Source: Nitrospinia bacterium (GTDB taxonomy: Bacteria > Nitrospinota > Nitrospinia > Nitrospinales > JAJDAT01). Taken from it: DNA of 64,000 nt. A program made the position numbers and the translations under genes. Each line of letters starts with the position of its first letter. Within the stretch, counting starts at the first letter, position 1. The notes beneath the pieces were generated by a model. The model searched no databases and was not told the origin of the DNA. It worked only from the letters and a program-made list of their open reading frames with translations. Positions 53,142-63,988 of this stretch are shown in pieces. The stretch lies in NCBI GenBank assembly GCA_029261715.1, contig JAJDAT010000025.1:62001-126000 (forward strand), in the 5' to 3' direction.

Positions 53142-54029
53142 CTAATTCTCTTCCCAGTAATCAAAAAAATTGAACCAATTAAATGGATCTTGCTTACAAT
53201 AATGCGCTAGCCGGTCTGCGTAACGTTGCATCCATTCCCGTTTGCTTTTTTCTGGATTGTTTTTATCTAATATTAGCTGATCCGACAATTTTTCAAAATA
53301 AATATCATAGCGATTGCCGCCTTTATAAATGCCAAAAAAGAGAACAATAGGGACTTTTAAAATTCCTGCTAAGTTAATAGGCCCAGAGGGAAAACATGCT
53401 TTTTTACCTAAGAAATCACAAGGTATCGATTTTTCTTTCTTAATTAACCGGTCGGCAAGTAGCGCAACCATATTATTGTCATCTATATTTTCTTTTACTT
53501 TGAGGAGAGAATGCGCATCTCCAATTTGAATAATTGAGTTGGCAAACTCAGGGTTATGACTATTTAGGATGGTATTTGTATTCTCATTAATATTGTTATC
53601 CATCAAAATCTTAAAATTTAAGTTTGAGTTAGATAAGCCTAAAGCTCGGACAATTTCAAAGCTTCCTAAATGAGATCCGAATAGCAAACCTCCCGTTCCT
53701 TCAAGTTCGGATATGACAGACTTGCCGTATACATTAACTTCGAGGTCTTTTCCTCCATCTTCCAGTATAAAAACACGATCTAGAAATACGGATGCAAAAA
53801 AGTGGTAGTGGCGAAAAATATCAAAAAATTCTATTTTTTTTGATAAAACACGTTCTAAAAACTGTATGGATGCATCTCTGGCTCTTTTTGAAAAAAGTAA
53901 ATAGTAGAGTGTGATTGGGTAAAGTAATAGTCGGCTTCGCCGCCTGCCAAGATTAACAGCCAACCAAAGCATTAATTTCATTGCCCAGGCATAGCTGCGT
54001 TCTTTTTGGTGTAACCAACCAGAGCTCAT
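53142..54029 (-). CDS. LpxL/HtrB-like lipid acyltransferase
   Basis: A 295-residue lysophospholipid/lipid A-type acyltransferase. The catalytic H-x4-E is visible in GSHLGSFE (about 118-125), with LLADRLIKKEKSIPCDFLG near 190 and GPINLAGILKVPIVLFFGIYKG (about 212-233). In aryl-polyene clusters such enzymes esterify the polyene or the linking lipid. Starts with one hydrophobic segment. Same direction as the small lipoprotein gene 117 bases downstream. Role in pigment tailoring is inferred from location. Confidence 0.85.
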   Translation of the reverse strand: MSSGWLHQKERSYAWAMKLMLWLAVNLGRRRSRLLLYPITLYYLLFSKRARDASIQFLERVLSKKIEFFDIFRHYHFFASVFLDRVFILEDGGKDLEVNVYGKSVISELEGTGGLLFGSHLGSFEIVRALGLSNSNLNFKILMDNNINENTNTILNSHNPEFANSIIQIGDAHSLLKVKENIDDNNMVALLADRLIKKEKSIPCDFLGKKACFPSGPINLAGILKVPIVLFFGIYKGGNRYDIYFEKLSDQLILDKNNPEKSKREWMQRYADRLAHYCKQDPFNWFNFFDYWEEN

Positions 54030-54347
54030 CAGAAGATTTCTTTATTCAAAAAAAAGCAGAATTATAGGGTGGATTCCTTTGGAAAGAACCTGTTTAGCCC
54101 ATGAGACTCAAGTTGTCAAATCTATATTTGCCTCAACTAAGGTTTTGTTCGCAGTTATATTTTTTTCAGATTTATATATGCTATCTATTTTTTCTTTTTT
54201 TTAAACCAAATATAAACTTTGTTTGGGAGAATATTATCTAAAGAGCTTAAAGTTTTTTTTCTCAAGAGTGGAGCGGCCTCAAGGGAATCGAACCTCGTCA
54301 TACAAGTGTGGTTTACGGTGTGAGAAGCCGGAGTCTTGATTGCTAGA
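54030..54347. other. 318-bp gap with a decayed tRNA-like sequence
   Basis: Lies between the acyltransferase start and the GT stop. The left two-thirds is AT-rich and holds nothing I can name except the acyltransferase 5' region. The right part holds the tRNA-Glu-like sequence described separately. Confidence 0.5.
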
Positions 54348-54356
54348 TTAAGGGGC
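54271..54356 (-). pseudogene. Degenerate tRNA-Glu-like sequence
   Basis: On the minus strand the order is a D-arm-like stretch, then CTCCGGCTTCTCACACCG, which matches a tRNA-Glu anticodon arm with TTC anticodon (54325-54323), a lengthened variable part, then GGTTCGATTCCC as a T-loop and a final CTCCA. The acceptor, anticodon and T stems do not pair fully, so it is probably non-functional. Its first bases overlap the end of the GT gene. It could be a decayed tRNA or an old integration site. Confidence 0.4.
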
Positions 54357-55115
54357 AGGGGTTAGCTTTTTACCGTTGGTTTGGAATATGGGGTTTTTGC
54401 TTAGGCCTTTCTTACATAGAAAATATTGAGCGGCGGTTCCTAGTACCCCTAGGCCATATTCCACGCTTCGAGAAAAATTGATCGATGAGGCTTCGTCAAA
54501 ATACTTGGCCGGACACGAGACTTCTCCCACCTGAAAGCCAAAGTACATAGTTTGAGTTAACATCTGATTATCGAAGACGAAGTCGTCTGAGTTTTCTAGA
54601 ATGGGAATCGTTTCCAACACTTTCCGACTGAAGGCTCTATAGCCTGTGTGATATTCTGAAAGCTTTTGTCCAATAATAAGATTTTCAGTCAGAGTCAAAA
54701 AACGATTAGAAATGTATTTATAAACGGGCATTCCGCCTGAAATTGCCTGGTTTCCTAAAATCCTTGAAGCAATAACGCTATCCACCAGCCCTGACGCTAT
54801 CATAGATGCCATCGCTATAATCAATTTTGGGGTATATTGGTAGTCTGGGTGGAGCATGATGACGATATCGCTATTTAGATTCAACGCTTCCTGATAACAA
54901 GTTTTTTGATTGGCTCCGTAGCCTTTATTTTGATCGTGGACGAAGGTTTTTATATTGAGTCTCTTGGAAATTTCGACGGTTCTGTCCTGACTTGCGTCGT
55001 CAGTGAGAATAATCTCGTCGACAATATCTTTTGGAATTTCTGAATAGGTTTTTTCTAGAGTTTTTTCTGCGTTGTATGCAGGCATGATGACTGCGATTTT
55101 TTTTCCGTTCAGCAT
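54348..55115 (-). CDS. Family 2 glycosyltransferase (polyprenyl-phosphate type)
   Basis: A 255-residue GT2 enzyme. AVIMPAYNAEKTLEKTYSE near residue 10, LTDDASQDRT near 38, and HPDYQYTPKLI near 94 give the sugar-nucleotide and metal binding; EYHTGYRAFSRKVLE (about 156) is the acceptor-lipid motif. It probably transfers a sugar to a polyprenyl phosphate. It shares direction with the acyltransferase but 318 bases separate them, so it may be outside the pigment operon. The C-terminus runs into the tRNA-like region. Confidence 0.85.
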   Translation of the reverse strand: MLNGKKIAVIMPAYNAEKTLEKTYSEIPKDIVDEIILTDDASQDRTVEISKRLNIKTFVHDQNKGYGANQKTCYQEALNLNSDIVIMLHPDYQYTPKLIIAMASMIASGLVDSVIASRILGNQAISGGMPVYKYISNRFLTLTENLIIGQKLSEYHTGYRAFSRKVLETIPILENSDDFVFDNQMLTQTMYFGFQVGEVSCPAKYFDEASSINFSRSVEYGLGVLGTAAQYFLCKKGLSKNPIFQTNGKKLTPAP

Positions 55116-55418
55116 GAGAAATTGAAAATAAAAGGAAGGGTTAGAGGGAAACCGGATTTATAAAATCCGCAACGATTGTTCAAAACGCATTATACCTGCT
55201 TGTTATCCTGAGCGATAAATATTATTATTAGCCCGAAAGTTAATAAAACGATTAAAATTTAGGGATTTCTGGTAGAAACCGGCTAAAACAAAGATGTTTT
55301 GCGCTTATTCTGCTGTCTTTTTAGTTGTCCCCGTAATATTCACTTTTGTTAAAAAAGAATCTTACATATTTAATATAATATGTTCAACAATTCAAAATAG
55401 AAATATAAGGATTTAATA
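55116..55418. other. 303-bp divergent promoter region of GT2 and leuB
   Basis: Both neighbours start from this gap. A TATAAT at 55374-55379 lies about 40 bases before the leuB ATG and is the best -10; the nearest TTGTTA is 22 bases upstream of it, too far for a standard -35. No leader peptide or T-box is recognised. Confidence 0.4.
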
Positions 55419-56504
55419 ATGCAAGAATATTCTATCGCCGTTTTACCCGGCGACGGCATTGGGCCTGAAGTGATAAAACAGGCTAATAAAATTTTAAAAA
55501 TTCTTGAGAGTAAGTTAGAAATTAAGCTCAATCTCAATGAGTTTCCGGTAGGTGGGGCGGGTTACGAAGCCACTGGGCATCCGTTGCCAGACGAAACTAT
55601 GGACGGAGCGCGAAAAGCCGACGCTGTTTTGCTAGGAGCCGTTGGCGGTCCTAAATGGGAGAGCATTGATTTTTCGTTAAGACCAGAACGCGCTTTGCTC
55701 GGTTTACGCTCTAATTTAGGACTATTTGCTAATTTAAGACCAGCCAAAATCTTTGACGCGCTTACTGACGCTTCCACATTAAAGCGGGAAGTAGTAGAAA
55801 AATTAGATATCTTAGTCGTTCGGGAATTGACGGGCGGTATTTATTTTGGAAAACCTAGAGGCGTTGAAACCCTAGAAGATGGGAGCCGTAAAGGATTTAA
55901 TACGCTCGTATATACTGAATCGGAAATTAAACGAATCGCTAAAGTTGCTTTTGAAGTGGCTCAAAAGAGGCAAGGCCGCGTTTGTTCGGTAGATAAGGCT
56001 AATGTATTGGAATGTACCGGTTTGTGGCGCGAAATTGTGACTGATTTTGCTAAAGATTATCCTGACGTGGCTTTAGAACATATGTATGTTGATAATTGCG
56101 CGATGCAATTGGTTCGAAATCCTAAACAATTTGACGTCATATTGACTACCAATATGTTCGGAGATATTTTGAGCGACGAAGCTTCTATGCTAACCGGTTC
56201 AATTGGGATGTTGCCATCCGCTAGCGTTGGCGGTAAAGGCGGTATGTTTGAACCTATTCACGGAAGCGCTCCTGATATTGCGGGAAAAGATTGGGCCAAT
56301 CCTTTAGCGACCATTTTATCCGTTGGAATGATGTTTAAGTATTCATTTGACTTAGAAAAAGCAAACGGTTGGTTGGAAACGGCTGTTGAGTCTGTTTTAA
56401 ACGATGGTTATCGAACTAAAGATATCATGTCAGAAGGCGGTAAAGAAGCTGGAACCGAGCAGATGGGAGATCTAGTCGCGGCTAAATTGGAGAAATTATG
56501 TTAG
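55419..56504 (+). CDS. leuB: 3-isopropylmalate dehydrogenase
   Basis: A 361-residue enzyme of leucine synthesis that oxidises and decarboxylates 3-isopropylmalate with NAD. It has [11 protein letters not shown] near residue 9, [10 protein letters not shown] near 70, [13 protein letters not shown] near 135 and the [14 protein letters not shown] signature near 240. NAD specificity is suggested by the [14 protein letters not shown] loop. The ATG is preceded by AAGGA. It overlaps asd by seven bases (ATGTTAG), so the two are cotranscribed. Confidence 0.96.
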   Translation: MQEYSIAVLPGDGIGPEVIKQANKILKILESKLEIKLNLNEFPVGGAGYEATGHPLPDETMDGARKADAVLLGAVGGPKWESIDFSLRPERALLGLRSNLGLFANLRPAKIFDALTDASTLKREVVEKLDILVVRELTGGIYFGKPRGVETLEDGSRKGFNTLVYTESEIKRIAKVAFEVAQKRQGRVCSVDKANVLECTGLWREIVTDFAKDYPDVALEHMYVDNCAMQLVRNPKQFDVILTTNMFGDILSDEASMLTGSIGMLPSASVGGKGGMFEPIHGSAPDIAGKDWANPLATILSVGMMFKYSFDLEKANGWLETAVESVLNDGYRTKDIMSEGGKEAGTEQMGDLVAAKLEKLC

Positions 56505-57517
56505 CTCCAAAAGAAGGATATCAAGTTGCTGTAGTTGGCGCTACTGGGGCTGTCGGCGAAAGGATGATTTCTATATTAGAGGAAAGAAACTTCCCGGTCG
56601 CTCGTTTGATTCCGTTAGCTTCAGCTCGTTCGGTTGGCAAGGAGATAACTTTTCGCGGTGAGTCAATCAAAGTTGAAGAACTCACTGAGGATTCGTTTGA
56701 AGGGGTGGATTTGGCTTTGTTTTCCGCTGGTGGATCGATCAGCAAACAATTTGCTCCTTTGGCGGCAAAAGAAGGGTGTTATGCCGTTGACAACAGTAGC
56801 GCTTTTCGAATGGAGCCGGATGTTCCGCTTGTTGTCCCTGAAGTCAATCCGGGAGCTTTAAATTCCAGTTCTAAGATAATAGCCAACCCAAATTGTTCTA
56901 CGATTCAAATGGTAGTGATATTAAAGCCTATTCACGACGAATTTAAAATTAAGCGTGTTGTGGTTTCGACTTATCAGTCTGTTTCGGGGTCTGGACAAAA
57001 AGCAATTGAAGAATTAAAAAGCCAGACCAAAGCCTTCTTAGAAGGCAAGGAACCTGAATCAAATGTTTATCCTCATCAAATCGCTTTCAACTGTTTGCCT
57101 CATATAGATGTGTTTTTGGAAAATGGGTACACGAAAGAAGAGATGAAAATGGTAAACGAAACCAGGAAAATATTAGAAGATCCTGGAATTCAGGTTTGTC
57201 CTACAACCGTGCGAGTCCCTGTTTTTTACTCGCATTCGGAAGCAATTAATGTAGAGACGGAAAAACCTATTGATTCAATGAAAGTGATTAAATTATTGAG
57301 TTCGGCTCCTGGCGTTAAGATAATTGACGATCCGGAGAATTCTTCTTATCCATTGGCTACTGACGCTCAAGAAAAAGATCCAGTTTTTGTTGGTAGGATT
57401 CGAGACGATATTTCGGGCGTCAATGCCATCAATTTTTGGGTTGTTGCGGATAATTTGCGCAAAGGCGCTGCGCTTAACGCCGTTCAGATCGCTGAGCTAT
57501 TGGTTCCTGTTAAATGA
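56498..57517 (+). CDS. asd: Aspartate-semialdehyde dehydrogenase
   Basis: A 339-residue enzyme that reduces aspartyl phosphate to aspartate semialdehyde, the branch to lysine, threonine and methionine. [12 protein letters not shown] at about 10-21 binds [13 protein letters not shown] near 130 holds the catalytic Cys, and [15 protein letters not shown] near 160 and [15 protein letters not shown] near 233 are typical. It overlaps leuB by seven bases. A weak stem-loop follows the stop (about 57541-57568). Confidence 0.95.
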   Translation: MLAPKEGYQVAVVGATGAVGERMISILEERNFPVARLIPLASARSVGKEITFRGESIKVEELTEDSFEGVDLALFSAGGSISKQFAPLAAKEGCYAVDNSSAFRMEPDVPLVVPEVNPGALNSSSKIIANPNCSTIQMVVILKPIHDEFKIKRVVVSTYQSVSGSGQKAIEELKSQTKAFLEGKEPESNVYPHQIAFNCLPHIDVFLENGYTKEEMKMVNETRKILEDPGIQVCPTTVRVPVFYSHSEAINVETEKPIDSMKVIKLLSSAPGVKIIDDPENSSYPLATDAQEKDPVFVGRIRDDISGVNAINFWVVADNLRKGAALNAVQIAELLVPVK

Positions 57518-57540
57518 TTTATGATAAATGGGGTTTTCGT

Positions 57541-57568
57541 AAGGTGTTTTAAAGATTTTAAACGCCTT
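57541..57568 (+). terminator. Weak stem-loop after asd
   Basis: AAGGTGTTTTAAA pairs imperfectly with TTTAAACGCCTT (one G-T pair and one bulge) over a short loop. It is followed by CCTTTCCTT, not a pure T-run, so this is a tentative terminator. Confidence 0.3.
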
Positions 57569-57575
57569 CCTTTCC

Positions 57576-57604
57576 TTGACATCCTGGGTCTATAAGTATA
57601 TAAA
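57576..57604 (+). promoter_or_regulatory. Consensus sigma-70 promoter for the coiled-coil gene
   Basis: TTGACA at 57576-57581 and TATAAA at 57599-57604 with exactly 17 bases between. This is the best-looking promoter in the window. It gives a leader of about 50 bases before the ATG at 57664, which has GGAAAAAGG upstream. Confidence 0.7.
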
Positions 57605-57663
57605 AAATAGAGGTTTTGTGACTTTAAGATGCTTATCTTTTAACCTTTTTTGGAAAAAGGACC

Positions 57664-59946
57664 ATGGCCGAAGAAAATCTGCCTGAAAAAACCGACTTTA
57701 AGTCGGAAGAAATTGATCCAAGTAAACTTACGAAAGCTCAACTTGATGAATTTAAAAGCTTAGTTCAAGCTTCAAGCCAAGAGCGCAAAGGTTTGCAATT
57801 GCTTGCCGAATATTTTGAGAAAAAATCTTCTCAATTTGACGAACGTAAGATTTTTTTTGATAAGATCAATTCTCAACTCCCTGACACGCTCAAGAAGCTA
57901 GAGATTCTCAATCAAAGTCGTGAAGAAGTCAAAACCTTCGATATCCGCATAAGAGATTTTCAGAGATTATCCAAGGAATTAGACTCAAACTTTTCTAATT
58001 CAAAAAGAAACCTTGATGGCTTGCATATGTTGAGCGAGCACATCGATGTTAAGACAAAAAATCTTGATCAGCAAAGAGGATTGGTTGAGAAGGCCAACGA
58101 AGATGCGGGTCGATTAAATGTTTTGATCTGGGATATGGATTCCAAGATCAAAAAACTCCAAGAAGAAAACAAACTTGTAAAAACTACCGATAAAAACATA
58201 AATCGGTTGGAGTACATGCTCGACAAGGTTTCGGGACAGGTCGAAGAGGTTACGACCTTTAAGGAGCTAATGAAAAATAGCTCTAATAAAGTTTCCGAAA
58301 TGGAGGATATCCTTAAGGAATTGAATTTAAAGTTTGCGCGTCTGAATAAGGAAAAACAAGTCGTTGATGGTGTATTTAGGGACGCAGAAGAGATACGGGG
58401 CATTCTGGAAAAAGTTCAAGAAGATTCCGAAAAGCTTTTAGGGCAGAGCCATATTATTGGCGAAACGAACGAACAGATTAAGCATTTAACTCAAGATATT
58501 AGCGATTTAAAAATTGAATCTAAGAACATTTCGGTTAAAAACGAAATGATTCGAACCATTAGCGGTAGGCTTAAAGAATTAGACGGTTTGGGAATTGAAG
58601 TCGAAACTCGTATCGCTAAAGTTCGAGATGAAAAAAATATAATTGAAAAAACGGAAGAAAAGATTAACCGACTAAATTCATTTTTAATCGATAACCTTGG
58701 CAACAAAATGAAGTTGCTGAAAGAGGAAATGAAGGTTATCGACGAAGCTACAGAAAAGATGAGTCGGTTTAACATTATTGCCGAAGAAGCAGAACAAAAA
58801 GTAAAGCATTTTGACGAAGAAATTAAGAAGGCGGATGGTCTAACCGAGATAATCCAAAAAAACCAAGAAATGACTGAGTCTACTCGCGAATATATGGATG
58901 AAATTATTCGCAAGCAACAACTGGTAGATCAAGTAGATAAAAAGATTAATGATCTGAGTTCGGTGGTTATTAGCTTGGACGTTAAGATGGAAACTCAAAT
59001 GCAGAGGAAAGCCTTGATCGAAAAGATGGAGAAAAAGGTCGACGGGCTTGAGTTTTTTATTGAAGAAGCGAATATGAAAATCGCTAAGGTTTCTAAGAAA
59101 ATCGACTTTTTAGAAAAGGTCGATCAAAAATTAGACGACCTGAAGGGATTGACAAATCACGTTGAAGAGAAAATTTTAGATATTACAAAAGAAAAATCCG
59201 CTTTAGACGATCAAGAACGGCGCATGAATAACTTGTCCTCAAAGTTGAACATTATGGAAATCGAATTGAGGACTAAGTATAAAGATTTACAAGAAGCTAA
59301 AGACGAGATTAATAGTTTAGATCGTGTTAGAGGCGAGTTGGGTCAAATTTCGGTGAATTTTGAAAATAAAATCGAAGGTTTGAATAAAGATCTCGAAACA
59401 GTAAATCAAACTGAATTGCGTATGGGGCAACTGGATTCGTTAATGTCCGAGTTGAGGCTTCGCCAAGAGACCCTTAATGAAAATGAAGAAGAAATCATTC
59501 GAGCCGAAAAGAAAATTGACGCTTTGAAAAATATGATGGATCAATTAGAGTCTCGCACTAAAAAAGTAGTGGCAAGCGAAGAGAAAATGGTGCAGACCCA
59601 AAGAGCGCTTGCAGAATTGGACGGAGTGATTACTCGAGTTAATTTCGATAAAAAACGAATTGATAACGAAAAAGAAAATTTAGATCAAATCAATATTAAT
59701 ATTGAAAAGTTGACAAATATTACCGGTGAAGCCGAAGAAAAAATCCAGGCGCTTAGCGGTAAAATTGAACTCCTGGAAACTGTTGAAAAGAGACTTAGCG
59801 TTTTAAATCTTTTGTCTGAAGAAGTTGAAGTTAAGATTAAAAATTTAAAGAGAGAAGAAACTGTAGCTTCTCAAGCTGGCCAACAAATTCAAGAATTAAA
59901 ATTTTTGTTGAGCGAAGTTGAAAAAAAGAAAGAAGATTTGAAGTAA
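57664..59946 (+). CDS. Large coiled-coil protein, unknown function
   Basis: A 760-residue protein that is coiled coil from about residue 40 to the end, very rich in Glu, Lys, Leu and Ile, and with no signal peptide or membrane helix. Heptad units with I/L at a and d positions recur, and KINRLNSFL, KKVDGLEFFIEE and KIDALKNMMDQLE show a longer repeat with the pattern KI..L...L. It is probably cytoplasmic. It could be a filament or scaffold, like bacterial intermediate-filament-like proteins, but I cannot name a family. It is transcribed from its own strong promoter and lies between asd and mtnP without functional link. Confidence 0.75.
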   Translation: MAEENLPEKTDFKSEEIDPSKLTKAQLDEFKSLVQASSQERKGLQLLAEYFEKKSSQFDERKIFFDKINSQLPDTLKKLEILNQSREEVKTFDIRIRDFQRLSKELDSNFSNSKRNLDGLHMLSEHIDVKTKNLDQQRGLVEKANEDAGRLNVLIWDMDSKIKKLQEENKLVKTTDKNINRLEYMLDKVSGQVEEVTTFKELMKNSSNKVSEMEDILKELNLKFARLNKEKQVVDGVFRDAEEIRGILEKVQEDSEKLLGQSHIIGETNEQIKHLTQDISDLKIESKNISVKNEMIRTISGRLKELDGLGIEVETRIAKVRDEKNIIEKTEEKINRLNSFLIDNLGNKMKLLKEEMKVIDEATEKMSRFNIIAEEAEQKVKHFDEEIKKADGLTEIIQKNQEMTESTREYMDEIIRKQQLVDQVDKKINDLSSVVISLDVKMETQMQRKALIEKMEKKVDGLEFFIEEANMKIAKVSKKIDFLEKVDQKLDDLKGLTNHVEEKILDITKEKSALDDQERRMNNLSSKLNIMEIELRTKYKDLQEAKDEINSLDRVRGELGQISVNFENKIEGLNKDLETVNQTELRMGQLDSLMSELRLRQETLNENEEEIIRAEKKIDALKNMMDQLESRTKKVVASEEKMVQTQRALAELDGVITRVNFDKKRIDNEKENLDQININIEKLTNITGEAEEKIQALSGKIELLETVEKRLSVLNLLSEEVEVKIKNLKREETVASQAGQQIQELKFLLSEVEKKKEDLK

Positions 59947-60188
59947 AGAGTTTTAAATGTTAAACCTGTAAATCCTCGCCTTATGCTTTACTGTCTTTTA
60001 TACCCAACCTTTTTTGAAAAAAATATATTGTTTAATAATTAGTTTTTGTTTCTAATACAAAACCCAGAGACCAATATTGTGGTTGTCCTGATTGGACAAT
60101 TAAAAGTACTTGTGCTCGTTTGTTGGCTTTTATTTAATATTTGATTGGCTTTTGCTTGGAAAAAGCGTGATTTGAGAGGGCAAAAATT

Positions 60189-61049
60189 GTGAGCGACGTT
60201 AAATTAGGAGTGATTGGAGGAAGCGGCCTTTATCAAATGGAAGATTTAAAGGTAGTGGATCGGTTAGATATCGATACTCCATTTGGAAAGCCTTCCGATC
60301 AATTAATTTTGGGCGAATTGGATGGGGAGAAATTAGTCTTTCTTCCTAGGCATGGCATAGGGCATAGAGTGCCTCCTTCTGAAATCAATTTTAGAGCCAA
60401 TATTTTTGCGTTAAAAAAAGTGGGTGTGGAGCGTATTGTTTCAGTCAGCGCCGTTGGCAGTATGAAGGAGCATATTGAGCCTGGTCATATTCATATACCA
60501 GATCAATTTATAGATAGAACTCATAGAAGAATAAGTACATTTTTTACCGATGGTATTGTTGGGCATGTAGGTTTGGCTGATCCAATTTGTGGAGAACTGG
60601 CAACAACTTTGAGTGAGTCTGCTAAAAAAGCTGGCGCGACGGTGCATTCTGGAGGGACTTATATTTGTATCGAAGGACCTCAATTCTCAACGAGAGCTGA
60701 ATCGAATTTATATCGCCAATGGGGAGTCGACATTATTGGGATGACTAACGTTACTGAAGCGAAATTGGCCCGCGAAGCTGGAATCTGTTACGCTACGGTG
60801 GCTTTAGTAACTGATTTCGATTGTTGGCATGAAGAGGAAGAAGCCGTCACCGTTGAAGCTATTTTGGAAATCATGCATAAAAATGTTAATTTAGCTCAAA
60901 AAATAATTAAAGAAGCTGTGGGAAAAATTAAAAGTTTAGGCGAATGTGGATATAAAAACGCCGGGACGCAGGGAATTGTTACTGATAGAAGCGTTATTCC
61001 GGAAAACTTGAAAAAAGATTATGAAATTTTATTTGGAAAACTTTCATGA
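60189..61049 (+). CDS. mtnP: S-methyl-5'-thioadenosine phosphorylase
   Basis: A 286-residue phosphorylase of methionine salvage that splits methylthioadenosine to adenine and methylthioribose-1-phosphate. [11 protein letters not shown] near residue 7, [20 protein letters not shown] near 54 (phosphate and ribose site) and [21 protein letters not shown] near 180 are typical, with VTDFDCW following. The start is GTG, with GAGAGGG eight bases upstream. The last bases overlap hemL (ATGA). Confidence 0.92.
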   Translation: MSDVKLGVIGGSGLYQMEDLKVVDRLDIDTPFGKPSDQLILGELDGEKLVFLPRHGIGHRVPPSEINFRANIFALKKVGVERIVSVSAVGSMKEHIEPGHIHIPDQFIDRTHRRISTFFTDGIVGHVGLADPICGELATTLSESAKKAGATVHSGGTYICIEGPQFSTRAESNLYRQWGVDIIGMTNVTEAKLAREAGICYATVALVTDFDCWHEEEEAVTVEAILEIMHKNVNLAQKIIKEAVGKIKSLGECGYKNAGTQGIVTDRSVIPENLKKDYEILFGKLS

Positions 61050-62335
61050 ATAGACAAAAATCGGAAAGCCTTTTTGCTCAGGCAAAACAATTTATTCCCG
61101 GAGGGGTTAACAGTCCCGTACGTGCATTTAACGCTGTTGGCGGCAATCCTCTTTTTATACAAGAAGCGTCTGGCTCAAAAGTAAAAGATGCCGACGGTAA
61201 TGTTTATATTGATTATGTAGGTTCATGGGGACCTCTGATTCATGGGCATGCTCACCCAAAAATTTTAGAAGCTATTTCTGAGGTGGCTAAAAAGGGAACT
61301 AGTTTCGGGGCTCCAACGGAGCTGGAGATTCAGCTTGCCGAAAAAGTGGTCGGCGCGATTCCGTCAATAGAAACTGTCCGAATGGTTAACTCTGGGACTG
61401 AAGCGGCTATGAGCGCTATTCGGTTAGCGAGAGGATTTACCGGACGAGATAAAATCGTTAAGTTTGAAGGGTGTTACCACGGTCATGGCGATAGCTTGTT
61501 GGTGAAGGCTGGATCAGGGCTTATGTCGCTTGGAATTCCAGACTGCCCGGGGATTGTGGCTGATTTGGCTAATAACACCTACACGCTTGATTATAATAAT
61601 TTTGAACAAGTTGCTGATTTTTTTGCGGAAAAAGGCAAAGAAATCGCTTGTTTGATTGTAGAGCCCATTGCTGGAAATATGGGAGTGATTCCTCCTAAGA
61701 CTGGATTTTTAGAATTACTCAGAAAAGTGACTTCTGAAAATGATTGTTTGTTGATTTTTGACGAGGTAATTACTGGGTTCCGAGTTTCCATGGGAGGAGC
61801 GCAAGATCTTTATGGAATAACGCCGGATTTAACTTGCCTTGGAAAAACGATAGGAGGCGGGTTGCCTGTAGGGGCGTATGGAGGAAAAAAAGAAATTATG
61901 AATCATATTGCTCCGTTAGGTGACGTTTACCAGGCTGGAACTTTATCTGGAAATCCCCTTGCGATGATTGCGGGAATTGAAACTTTATCTTTACTAGAGC
62001 AACCTGGAACTTATGATGAACTCGATAGGAAATCCGAAAAACTATGTCAGGGCCTAAAAGGTAACGTAGAAAAATTAGGGATAAATGCTGAGTTTTCTCG
62101 CGTTGGTTCCATGTTCTCGATGTTTTTTGCGGAAACTGAAATAAAAGATTTTAATTCGGTTAAGACTTGTAATACCGATTTGTTTAAAAAATATTTTAAT
62201 GGTTTGTTGGAACAGGGAGTTTATATTGCTCCTTCACAATTTGAAGCTGGATTTATGTCAACCATTCACACTGATGATGATATTGATAGAACCTTGGAAG
62301 CAAGTTTGAGAGCTCTTGAACAAGCTGTCGGTTAA
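61046..62335 (+). CDS. hemL: Glutamate-1-semialdehyde 2,1-aminomutase
   Basis: A 429-residue PLP enzyme that makes 5-aminolevulinate in the C5 haem pathway. [15 protein letters not shown] near residue 19, [18 protein letters not shown] near 113, [11 protein letters not shown] near 143, and the PLP-lysine in [17 protein letters not shown] near 267 are all present. It overlaps mtnP by four bases and is followed by eno after 18 bases, so it is part of one operon. Confidence 0.96.
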   Translation: MNRQKSESLFAQAKQFIPGGVNSPVRAFNAVGGNPLFIQEASGSKVKDADGNVYIDYVGSWGPLIHGHAHPKILEAISEVAKKGTSFGAPTELEIQLAEKVVGAIPSIETVRMVNSGTEAAMSAIRLARGFTGRDKIVKFEGCYHGHGDSLLVKAGSGLMSLGIPDCPGIVADLANNTYTLDYNNFEQVADFFAEKGKEIACLIVEPIAGNMGVIPPKTGFLELLRKVTSENDCLLIFDEVITGFRVSMGGAQDLYGITPDLTCLGKTIGGGLPVGAYGGKKEIMNHIAPLGDVYQAGTLSGNPLAMIAGIETLSLLEQPGTYDELDRKSEKLCQGLKGNVEKLGINAEFSRVGSMFSMFFAETEIKDFNSVKTCNTDLFKKYFNGLLEQGVYIAPSQFEAGFMSTIHTDDDIDRTLEASLRALEQAVG

Positions 62336-63656
<1,321 letters not shown>

Positions 63657-63670
63657 ATTTTTAAGTTCTT

Positions 63671-63988
63671 ATGAATTGGTTGGTCTCTCATTCTTCAAAG
63701 AAAAGTCTCTTTTACGGTTTGAGTTTATCGTTCTGGGCTTTTTTTGTCTTAATGGCGTTTTTTAATAGCGACGGAGTCCTAGCGGTTTATGAATTTGAAA
63801 AAAATTTGAAGACTCTTGAATTAAAAAATGTACGTTTACTAGATGAGAATCAAGAAATCAAAAGTGAGATCCACGCTTTAAAAACAAGCCCCTCCGAAAT
63901 AGAAAAAGTTGCTCGCGAAAAACTAAACCTGGTCAAACCTAAAGATCAGGTTTTTCAGTTTATCCGTGTTTCTGAAAAAAAATCCTGA
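63671..63988 (+). CDS. ftsB: FtsB/DivIC-type septum formation protein
   Basis: A 105-residue bitopic protein with an N-terminal membrane helix (about residues 14-33) and a periplasmic coiled coil with LKTLELKNVRLLDENQEIKSEIHAL and the C-terminal EKVAREKLNLVKPKDQVFQF typical of FtsB/DivIC. It joins FtsQ and FtsL in the division complex. Placement directly after eno, 30 bases past its stop, matches the usual gamma and delta-type order. The gene is complete and ends 12 bases before the window edge. Confidence 0.9.
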   Translation: MNWLVSHSSKKSLFYGLSLSFWAFFVLMAFFNSDGVLAVYEFEKNLKTLELKNVRLLDENQEIKSEIHALKTSPSEIEKVAREKLNLVKPKDQVFQFIRVSEKKS

